From: Orthonyx spaldingii
Taxonomy: Eukaryota > Chordata > Aves > Passeriformes > Orthonychidae
Length of the DNA: 64,000 bases
Reading direction: 5' to 3'
NCBI GenBank assembly: GCA_013397795.1
Contig: VZTJ01002445.1
Coordinates: forward strand, 144,900 to 208,899
The translations under genes and the position numbers were made by a program. Within the stretch, counting starts at the first letter, position 1. Each line of letters opens with the position of its first letter. The notes under the pieces are model-generated. The model was not told where the DNA came from, ran no database searches, and was given only the letters and a program-made list of their open reading frames with translations. Positions 1-9,150 of the stretch are shown piece after piece.

Positions 1-47
1 TTTCCTTTTCCCTTCCCTTCCCTTCCCTTCCCTTCCCTTCCCTTTTT
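1..47. repeat. CCCTT pentanucleotide microsatellite at window edge
   Basis: A pyrimidine tract made of about seven CCCTT units lies at the very start, flanked by T-rich sequence. It probably continues beyond the window, so its full length is not visible. Confidence 0.85.
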
Positions 48-3000
48 TTCCAAGTCTTTAGTTTAGTTTTGTTTCTTTCTTTTAAAAAGCTATATTAGAT
101 TCTAAGGAAATCTTAATTCAGGCCAACTGAAGCTTCAGACCTGGTCTATCAACTGAGCATAGTGATATTTTCCGCCATGCAATCGTGCTCCCACTGCATC
201 AATCAGAATCCCTAGGAAATATACAGTACAGAAGCACTAAAACATAATGGAAAGAATATTGGGAAGCTTGTGGGAGCAAAGACAACCACCTACACAGAGC
301 TGCTAATGTCCTTTTATTATCAGATCTGTGCCAAAATGCAGCATCTCATCCCCTGGATACATTTCACAGTTGCTGCTTGCAACATGGGGAACTTTAAAAT
401 GTCCATAACCCATTCATTTAATAAACATTCTTTTTAAATTTTGGAAGCTTTTACTTGTGCTTAGGAACACAAACCACCATTGATATTTTGTCAGTTCATT
501 TTTAACTGGTAACTTTGAAAAGCTAAAACTGTGAAAAAAATAGGGTGAATTTCTTTTTTGCCTACAAGAATGATTTGGTTATTCTTCAGATTAAGGACCT
601 TTTTTTAAAGTAGCATAAGCCAAAAGTTATTATGAGGTGAGAAATATGAAATTATATTATCATACCTGGATTATTGAAACAAGTAAGAGTAACTGGTATT
701 TCATTTTTACAAACAGCGTAACTAATAGAAAGGTTTCACGGCTTCTCCCCTTAAGTGTCTCCATATTAAGCATTTTTCATTTTAACAGTGCTCCTTTTGT
801 TTCTTTGGAATGTATTTCACCCAATTGCTTCCTATCACCAATCAAGCTGGAGGAAAACGCCATTATTATTTGCAATAAGATCAGTTTATGCTTTCACAAA
901 CAGCCCAGCGGCACTGCCAGGAGCGCTGCCTCCACTCTCTGCCCCTGCTCTCCTCGGTGCTGAGGTCATTAGAGGAGCTCTGGGTGGGTGATGAGGCTGC
1001 AGTGGAATCAACACGCTGAAAATGCACCCAGTTAAGGGGCAATGGCATTACAGCTCTCTCATCGCCGAGCTGACAAGCTGGCTGATGGAATAACGTGCTG
1101 TGATTCCAGAAAATCTCCTTCAAATCAGCCTCTGTGAGGCAAGGGACAGATCCTTCAGCCCGGGCATCCAGGACAGGGGTTTGGAATGCTGTTGGCAGCA
1201 ATTACTGAGATGGTCCTTCTGCTCTTGTGGAATTATTTTGCAGCCTGTCAGTTTTCATGTGTACCTTTGTCCTCAGTTCCCAGGTAGCAGGCACATCTTG
1301 TCAGCATGTGGGGAAAATCTTCGAAGTCAAGATTTTCTCTCTGCTGTGGTGTTTGTTCTACGAGCTGTAAATATCCCTGGGCATGTTACTTAGCAGTGGG
1401 AACAGCGTTTAGCTCCACGTAAACACCAAAGGAAATTCCTGGACTCCTTGTGCAGCAATAGTTTCACACTTGGGAGGGACAGAAGCCTGTTCACACATCC
1501 CTTGGGGAATCACAACAACACAAAGGGTTTCTGTGTCAGTCCTGGACACAGGGAAGGTAGGGGAGGGTGATCTTTTATCCTGGAAAATTGAGTGCAAATT
1601 AAAAATACTCTGCCAGCTTTGTTAGCCAAGATCCAGGCCAAATCCTCCTTGTCTGCCTGGAGCAGCCTATTTGAAGCTGCTCACAATATTTAACTGTGTC
1701 CAGTAAGCAGGATTTATGACTTTGCATGGAGGGTGAGAAGAGCTGGCAGAAAGCTGTGAAACAATTGGCATGCAACTAAAATCCTTCAGATGATTATCCC
1801 AGCTGAGCTCTTCCCAAAATAATTGCCAAGCTAATTTATATGTGTGGCAATATCAGTGCTATCAAAGACAGCTCTACACAAATTGTCCCTCTTTTCATTC
1901 CTGAATTTTAAGTTGAGAGTGTTTATTATGAGATGGTTCTTCACAGAAACAGAGTAAGACAAGGTTCCTGTACCTGAGATTTTACAGATAAGTCTGAATA
2001 GCAAAATAAAGAATAAAAAGATAAACATATCCTTAAATAAACCCCAACAACCAAAACCAACCAACCACAAAAACTCTTAACTGTATTTTCCAAGATTTTT
2101 TTATTGGCAATGTTTCTCGGAAAACTAAGTGTTTTAGAACAAGAAGAAATAATTTTAAAATCATTTTTCTGAGAAGAAGAGTTAGTCTGGCTATATATGT
2201 GTGTGGGTAGAGATGAAAAATTAGTACCTGTACTGAAAAATATGGAAATAAACATTCCTTTCAAAGAATGAAATACAAAATAATTGTAGATGTTTCGGCC
2301 CAGAACATCACATCTTCCTCTGGCACAAGATAATACAGTATTTGCCAAGTTCCCTCCCCAGGCATAGTTTTCCTTAGGAAATCTGTGTAAAAGGCCCATT
2401 GTCAAGGACCTGGTCTTAACTATTTTCTATCCTTAGGATAAGGAGAGATTTCTGATTTTACTCAGGTCTCCTTTTCAAAAAATACAGAAAATAAGTGGTG
2501 TGTATGTAGGCTTATCTTGTTGATTGTCATGGAAAGAACTTTATGTTCCACTCAGGAATTAAAATGGAATTTTTAATAAAAATTTATTCATAAGTCATAC
2601 AAACTATATCCATATTTTACCTGTGTACGTGTTTTCTGCTTTGCTGGTAATGTAAACATTTCAGCATTTTGCTAATGCATTATGAGTAGAACTTGAACCT
2701 AAATAATCTCCTTTCACTTTCACAGCAGAATTTAGTGCAAGTAGTAAAACTGCAAATGATGAAAAGCAATTAAGGCCATTATCTTAGTAACATATAAATA
2801 GTTCCACCAAACACAAAGGAGCCAATTTCCTGCTTGAGTGTCTTAGCTATTTAACATGCCTTCAGTGGTATAACTTAAGATTGAATATTTTAAATAAATG
2901 TTTTGAGTGTTGTATTGGGTATGACTGAGGTAAAGTTCAGTGTTTTTGACAGCACTCAATGGCATAGTGCTGGATTTTCCCCTGACCTCCTTTGTGGGGA

Positions 3001-5839
3001 GCTCTGAGGGAGCAGATTAAAGTATAGAAGCTTTTTGGAACTGCAAGGAGCAACCACCTAAATTGCAATGCATGCAGAAAACTGTAGTACCCATGCAAAG
3101 AATGGCTAAAACCCCCTGAAACCCTACAAAGCTGCTAAAATGTCTGCCTTGTCAACTGAAGGACGTTTAAAAAGCACCTGTGAGTGCCAGTTTGGGACAA
3201 CAGGATGCCTTTTTTTTCTAATTACTCACCTCTTGTCACAGTATTTATCTTTCTTTGAAAGAAGAGAAGGGGAAAACCCAATTAAGTTGCTTGCTGAGGA
3301 AGCGTTCCTTGTGCACTGCAGTTGCACATTGTGCTAACAAGCCTCCATGTATGTAAGTAAACACTTGTTTAAAGAGCTGGTGGTATCTGTCAGTGCAAGA
3401 AAACAGATAGAAGCTTCAACGTTTTATCACTAATATTTCTGCAAACAAAGAGTCAATTAAAGAGGGCACCTAAAACACAAAGATCAGTTCCTCATATTTT
3501 CCTGTCTATTCAGATTCATTCATTCTTCATATTCATACAAATCACTGTGTCAGCTTCTGGCCCTACGAAAACACTGTCCTCCTCAGTAAGAATACCTATG
3601 GTCAAGGTATATGTGAAAATACCAGGAAATATTGTTTTCCTCCTTATCTTTGCCTGAGTGGCAGAGTGAACATCTGAAGAAAGAGGACTCTTTTCTCTTC
3701 ATAGGATATTTCTTTTGATTTTGTTCTGTTTTCTTCAGACTGCCTGCTCAGTCTATCGTGTGTAGGAGACAACCATGGTTCCTTCTGAATTATTTCTCAC
3801 CACATGCTTTCATGAGGGGCCCTGACTTTCAGCACACAGAGGGAATTGTCTTTAACATTCATGCTGAGCAACTTGGGCAGCAGCTGTTCCATAAATGCTA
3901 TAGTCTTTATTTCTGTCCTTATGGAAATGCAGGAACATTCTTCTGACTGTGACATGCCTGCCATAAGACAGGAGGCTCTGGGGTAAAATAGAAAAGTGTA
4001 GCTTGGATCCTCTCCCTGCAAGAGTGCTCAAAGCAAAGGCTGTCAGGTGGATACTCAGGAGAGAAATATTTTTGGGGGAAAAGACAGAAATCTCAGGATT
4101 GTTTTAACACTGATCTTTTCCAGACTTGAGAACTTCCAAACAACCTCCAGAGCAAACCACAGACGTTACGACAAGACACCTCCATAGTGAACTGAGTTGA
4201 GCTGTCTTGCAAAATAGAAAATTACCTTTTGCACAATTAAAGACACATAAAAGGGTAAAATGACAGACGTGACTTTCTACAACATCCCCTCTTGCTGATA
4301 TTGCCATGTAGGTGAATTTTAAGTCTGTTTTTTTTTTAATCAAACAAGATTACAATCTCAAGAGCTAGCAACAATTCTTGTATTCTGAAGTGCAATGTTG
4401 GAAACGTCTTTGCAAAAGCTGAGTTTTCCTCTAACAGGGCAGACAAAATTACTGTGATTTCACAGGACTTTTGGGTGCGTGTTTGCCAAGTTTATACAAC
4501 TGCTTCTTCTTTCATTGCTGCAAATATTGCATTGGAGTTCCTTTTAAGATCCAGGCGAAGGCTAATAGCATACTCAGCTATGCAGCAGCGTACAAGGAGT
4601 GTGCTGAAAAATGGGGCCAAGTGTCTTCCATCAAGAACAGAACTCTGTAGGGAAGGTTCTAGACCCTAGTGAAGCCATAAGGAATTGAGTTTATTCTGTC
4701 TTTCTGTATAATTACAGACAGGTAGCGTTGAAGACTTAAATATCTGCCTAGATAAAGATAGCAAATTTTTTTACTAGCCAAATGGGCAAGTTCCTCTGCA
4801 CCACAAGAAACCAGACAAAACAAACCATCATTTTATGAGATGGAGCAGAAACCAGCTGGTATTTAGGGATTTTAAAAAGAGATTTCTGATCAGAAAAGAT
4901 GAGAAGGCAATGCAACTCCCACAACCAAGAAAAAATCCAGATCTTCTGTTTTCAAACTGTGAGTCCCTATTTCTCTTTTCATGTCACATACATATCTCAA
5001 ACTGAGCAAAAGCAGGAACAAAGGGAGTTATGGCCTTAACACCTTTGTATTTCACTGCAGGGAGGGCTACAAAATGCAAAAGGAATGCTGCTAATTTTTT
5101 GCCTTTCTTCTAGTTCTGTTCTAGTAGTGTTCTTGCGGGCTACTGTAAGAAAAAGAAGAAAATGAGAATTTACTAAAGTTATTGCGAGCTCTGTTGTCAC
5201 TAAGATCCACAACTTTCTGAGAGATTCCAAAGGGTTCTGACACCAACACAGGTGATCAGAGGTGCAATGCAAATGTCTTGGGGAAAACTATTATACAGAA
5301 TTCAGGAAAGCTTTAGAAAAGAGTGATGGAAACTTGAGGAGGAACTGGATACTGAGGTGTGCAGTTGAAAAGCTGCGAGAAGAGGAGTTGAGCTAGCAAC
5401 TGTTTCTTTCCTGGCAGGTGAAGCCAGAGTGCCCCTTGATTGCTGTACTAATTACGGGTTTCAAATGGAAGGTTATGTTTCTTCTAAGTTGCATGTTGAA
5501 TCCTATCCTTTCAGTTTCACCTAAAGACCTTCAGGATCATCAGCTGCCTTAAAGAAAAGGTCCTGGACCAAAAGAGACAGTGCTGGGCATCCCTTTTGCT
5601 GTGCAGCTTTAAAGGGCACAACACACATTCGTATTACACTTCTTTTTTTCTGCTGCAGGCACTTTGACACTTTGGCTCTGTCACTGAGCCCAGCTGGATC
5701 ATTTTAATCTGGAAACAAAAGAGGAGAAAACAGTTCCTGGGTATCACATTCACTTTGAAGGCTGTGAACAATATCCTGTGAACAGGGGCTAGGAGTTTTC
5801 CTTTCAAACTAAATGGACCACCCAATTCTGTCTTTCAGT
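48..5839. other. Intergenic, no gene recognised
   Basis: AT-rich sequence with only short chance reading frames. A locally GC-richer patch at about 900-1200 is open for 106 codons on the minus strand, but I recognise no domain and see no convincing splice context. No CR1 tail, LTR or tandem array was spotted here. In mammals DYRK4 and AKAP3 lie on this side of NDUFA9; I see no kinase motif or other trace of them. Confidence 0.5.
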
Positions 5840-6219
5840 CATGCAGAGTTCCTGAATCTAAACTGTATCAAGTGGAACTATTGGTCACAAAAGGTGCCTG
5901 CTCTGCAAGCTGTTGTTGTCTCCACATTTAACTGGCATCCTGTAAAAAGCAACACACACCCTGGACTTATGCATGTGGACCATCACATTCCTTCACTCTT
6001 GCAGAGCCCAGCTTCAAAACTTGCTATGTCCAACTATTGCTCCCAGTCCAAAGCTCCCAGAACAAAGAGCAAGTGCTGGCCTTCGCTTCTCCTCACAACT
6101 TATAAAGTGCAGCACACCCAGGTCTGTCCGCTCTGCTCCATGGACCCTCAGGCACTTTCAGTCTCACACAGTCCAATTACAAAGCTAAGAACATTCAGCA
6201 GCTGGTCCAACAGGAGTAG

Positions 6220-6749
6220 TTCTAGAAGAAAGAGGCAGTGCTGGAATTCACTTTCCTTTTGTAGCCTACAAACTGCACAGCCAACAGCCAGACAATTCAT
6301 CTTCCTTCCCAGCTCTATGCAGGATCACATGCTTTCAGGCTCGAAGAGAGCATCCACATCAGAACCCCTACACTCACTGCTCCCACACGAATGGTGCCAG
6401 GACAGAAAAGTGCTTGGCTTTTTCCTGGGCACTCTCATAAAATCAACCACCTGATGGCGGTGTGGGCTTGCAAAAGAAGAAAATGCGCCTGGCCTATCTA
6501 AACTACCCAAAGTGCAGATCCAAGTTGGAAATGTCATTGCGCTCAAATCGACTGTGTCAGGACAGAAAAATGTAGCTGCTCTTCCGAGTACAAACTCTTA
6601 TTTGCAGCACACTCAAATGGCAACGTGAACTCCTCTATGCTAATAAATGTTTTCACTCTCGCAGAGCTGGGCTACAAACTTGAAACTATGCAGCAAAAGC
6701 AAAGCTCACAAAAGTGCCAGCTGAGAATGCTGGTGCTGCCTACAACTTC
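6220..6749 (+). repeat. Left arm of a large imperfect inverted repeat
   Basis: This arm matches the reverse complement of 7305-7837 along its whole length. The outer end is TTCTAGAAGAAAGAGGC and the inner end is TGCCTACAACTTC. The best block is identical for about 26 bp (6453-6478 against 7582-7607). Judged by eye, identity is around 75-85% with small indels. The spacer is about 555 bp. Confidence 0.8.
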
Positions 6750-7304
6750 AGCGGCACGCAAAGAACTACTCCTCACACTCCTCAGTTTGGCTCGTGGTTT
6801 CCACTTCTCAGAGGTGGTCTTCTGAAATTTTGGCAGTGCACTTATTTTGGACGTGGTAAGCAGCTATGCTCAGGATTGGTGTGCAGCTGATCTAGTGCCC
6901 AGGGCAGGTAATGCCCAGTAACAGTGTTCTGGCACCTTTGTAAGGGCTCAGTGCCTGGATGTTGTCTATTCTGGAGGAGGGGATACCATTTCTTTTGAGA
7001 TGGGCTTATAGTTCCTCTGTTCGGCAAAGAAACCAATTATGGATCTGCAGATTGGGTGGTCTTAGTGAAATTTAATGGCTTTTCCTAATAGGCAGTTCTG
7101 TAGATTAGAGCTGTTGAACTGCTACTGTGGGAATGCAAAAGCCAGGCTGCTGAGCTTTTTGTCGTGGTACCTTTAGTGTCTGAGCTATCAGTGATGCTGT
7201 CCAGTTTGGATCCTGGCTCTGTGAGACTGAAGGATTATGATGGTCCACAGAGCAGAGGAGTGCAGATAGCAGGGTGTGTGTTGCTAGTTCGATGGGTGCA
7301 GTTG

Positions 7305-7837
7305 GAAGTTGTAGGCAGCAAGAGCTGTCTCAGCTGGCACTTTTGTAAGCTATGTTTTTGCTGGATGGTTTCAAGTTTGTAGCTGGACTCTGCGAGAGTG
7401 ACACATTTATTAGCACAGAGGAGTTCGTGTTGCCGTTTGAGTGTGGCGCAAATAAGAGTTTGTACTTGAAGGGGAAGATCAGCGAAATCTTTTCGTCCTG
7501 ACACAGCTGATTGGAGAGCAGTGACGTTTTCAGCTCGGCTCTGCCCTCAGGGTGGTTTAGAGCAAGGCGAGGTGCGTTTCCTTCTTTTGCAAGCCCACAC
7601 CGCCATCGTGTGTTTGCTTTCATGAAGCGCTGACAGTGCCCAGGAAAAAGCCAGGTGCTTTTCTGTCCCTGCCTCGTTCGTGTGGGAACAGGCAGTGTAA
7701 GAGCTCTGTGGTGGATCCTGGCTGATCCTGCACAGAGCTGGCAAGGACGACAAATCGTCTCACTGTTGGCTGCGCAGTTGATAAGCCACCAAAAAAAAAA
7801 AAAACCTGAAATCCAGCACAGCCTCTTTCTTCTAGAA
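7305..7837 (-). repeat. Right arm of a large imperfect inverted repeat
   Basis: Reverse-complement partner of 6220-6749. It carries a 15-bp A run (7790-7804) that the left arm lacks. Part of the satellite-like block just upstream of the NDUFA9 promoter. Confidence 0.8.
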
Positions 7838-8130
7838 CATTTTGTGTAGGGGCAGCTGCACAATGTGTACCTCACACCCATTGAACTGCATCCAGCTCTC
7901 TGGAGATATGACCCCTCCCTCAAGCTCTGGGTACCATCCTACCCTCTCACTCTTGCACATCCCTTTCCAAACGCCCGGCAGCTGCTCCCAAACAAGAAGT
8001 CCTAGAACAAACAGCCCGTGCTGGCCTTCACCCTACCCTTGCAGGCCAAACACACTGGTGATTCGCACTTTACTTCTCAGCTATGGATAGCATCGCATCC
8101 CTCGCTAATCCCCAAGCGTTTCCAGCTGCA

Positions 8131-8218
8131 GGTGGGGGTCGGCTCTGCTCCCAGGGAAACAGGGACAGGACAAGGGGAAACGGCCTCAAACTGCACCAGG
8201 AGAGGCTCAGGTTGGACG
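8131..8218 (+). mobile_element. CR1 LINE fragment, 5' half, split by an LTR
   Basis: The sense-strand CR1 3' region is recognisable from GGGGTCGGCTCTGCTCCCAGG through the 'grasses' of the Arg/Leu-rich part to GGTTGGACG. The CR1 sequence stops abruptly at 8218 and resumes at 8678 after the LTR. The copy is dead, with no usable reading frame. Confidence 0.8.
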
Positions 8219-8677
8219 TGTCAGGAAAATTAATCCACAAACACCAGAGGTTTATGTCCAAAAAGGAGACAGGGGAGTCCTGTAGCTTTATTCATGAGTA
8301 AAGAGAGGGGTCATGGGTATTTCTCACGGGGTCTCTCAAACAGGACGCAGTCTCTCTTTTATCCTCATTTCCCAGCTGTATTTCCCTCTCTTTCCCCGTT
8401 GGCTGAGGTACTTGAGAGCTACAGACTCCCCGAATCGCCTAATACAGACCCCCTTCTAATGTGTAACGCCCCTGCTCCCTTCTTTTTCCTTGTGTCTCTG
8501 TTCTTTATCTCTAAACCCAGGGATTTAGCACAGTCTTGGGTAACAGTCTGTGTCAATTGGTGGGATTCCTGTGGAATTTATGGCTCCTTCCATGGTTTCT
8601 TTCATCTCTCAGTACCTGGCTTTATCTACCAGCAGACCCAGTTTGTTTGTACACACACCTCCCTCTCATTGCTTTCA
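8219..8677 (-). mobile_element. Solo retroviral LTR inserted into CR1
   Basis: About 459 bp starting TG and ending CA that interrupt an otherwise continuous CR1 copy. Read on the minus strand it has an LTR layout: a TATA-like GATAAAAG (complement of about 8357-8363), then an AATAAA poly(A) signal (complement of 8287-8292), then a short U5 ending in TTCCTGACACA. The flanking bases GACG and GACA may be a 4-bp target duplication with one change, so the ends are approximate by a few bases. No internal retroviral genes are present, so it is a solo LTR. Class not determined. Confidence 0.7.
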
Positions 8678-8791
8678 GACATCAGGAAGAATTTCTTCAC
8701 TGAAAACGCGGTCTAGACACTGGAATGGGCTGCGCAGGGTGGCGGTGGAGTTACCCTTACACCCTGAGGTGCTTACGGAAACACTGGCGGC
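8678..8791 (+). mobile_element. CR1 LINE fragment, 3' half, split by an LTR
   Basis: Continues the copy that breaks off at 8218: GACATCAGGAAGAATTTCTTC followed by the usual 'GACACTGGAATGGGCTGC' and 'GTGGAGTTACC' parts of CR1. The copy fades out just before the NDUFA9 promoter. Confidence 0.8.
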
Positions 8792-8878
8792 ACCACTCAA
8801 TGCCGCAGCCTGCCTGACACGGCGGCGTTGGATCACAAGTCACCCTCGCTAACCTCATCGCTCTCCCCCACGCTAACA

Positions 8879-8936
8879 AACTCCGTGACGTTTTAATTAA
8901 TAATTAATTTAATTTAATTAATGAACTCCGTGACGT
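8879..8936 (+). promoter_or_regulatory. Duplicated CRE-like element around a TTAAT tract
   Basis: The 13-mer AACTCCGTGACGT occurs at 8879-8891 and again at 8924-8936. The 32 bp between are only A and T apart from one G (TTAAT-type repeats). Each copy carries TGACGT, the core of ATF/CREB sites. The block ends about 53 bp before the NDUFA9 start codon. The repeat is seen directly; factor binding is inferred. Confidence 0.55.
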
Positions 8937-9150
8937 ACCCTCCCCTGAGGGACCCGCGCATGCGCCGCCCCGCCCGCCGCAGGCACAAGATGGCGGCGGC
9001 GACGCACTGTGCCCGCGGCCTGCGGCTGCCAAGGGCAGGTGAGTGTCGGCCCCGCCGGGCCCCTCACGGCACCACGCCGGCCCCCTGGAAAGGAGCGGCC
9101 GAAAATCTTTCTTGGGGGCGGGGAAACGATGGTGTTGCTGCCTCCCTTCT
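8937..9150 (+). promoter_or_regulatory. NDUFA9 CpG-island promoter with NRF1- and YY1-like sites
   Basis: GC- and CpG-rich, without an obvious TATA box close to the start. CGCGCATGCGCC at 8955-8966 matches the NRF1 consensus except for its last base. AAGATGGCGGC at 8988-8998 is a classic YY1 motif and overlaps the start codon. Both factors commonly drive nuclear genes for oxidative phosphorylation, which fits complex I. The transcription start is probably between 8937 and 8989, so the 5' UTR would be very short. Confidence 0.7.
8990..9038 (+). CDS. NDUFA9: NDUFA9 coding exon 1
   Basis: Starts at the ATG inside AAGATGGCGGC and codes for 16 residues plus one base, followed by the donor GTGAGT. 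It gives the start of the mitochondrial presequence. This ATG was chosen because it lies in the CpG island and joins in frame to exon 2. Confidence 0.85.

Larger units (their letters stand above)
5840..8100. repeat. Satellite-like block of ~165-bp units in both orientations
   Basis: Related units recur through this stretch. Anchors such as CACTCTTGCAGAGC with a following CTTCAAAACTTG-like part appear on the + strand near 5994, 6159, 6654 and 7948, and in reverse complement near 7400 and 7229. Spacings are about 165-170 bp or multiples of it (5994 to 6159 is 165; 6159 to 6654 is 495). A second shared part reads like AGAACAAAGAGCAAGTGCTGG. Units are strongly diverged, so this is an old array or a composite repeat. 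The long open frames at 5813-6454 (+) and 7330-7923 (-) run through repeat units and are not considered genes. I do not recognise the family. Confidence 0.6.

Noticed and set aside
881..1201. 106-codon open frame on the - strand in a GC-richer patch
   Set aside because: No recognisable family, no clear splice signals, and a competing frame on the other strand. Could be a conserved non-coding element.
5813..6454. 213-codon open frame on the + strand
   Set aside because: It runs through the satellite-like units; related units nearby are open in other frames and on the other strand. No domain is recognised.
7330..7923. 197-codon open frame on the - strand
   Set aside because: Covers the right arm of the inverted repeat; its similarity to the translated left arm comes from the repeat, not from gene duplication.
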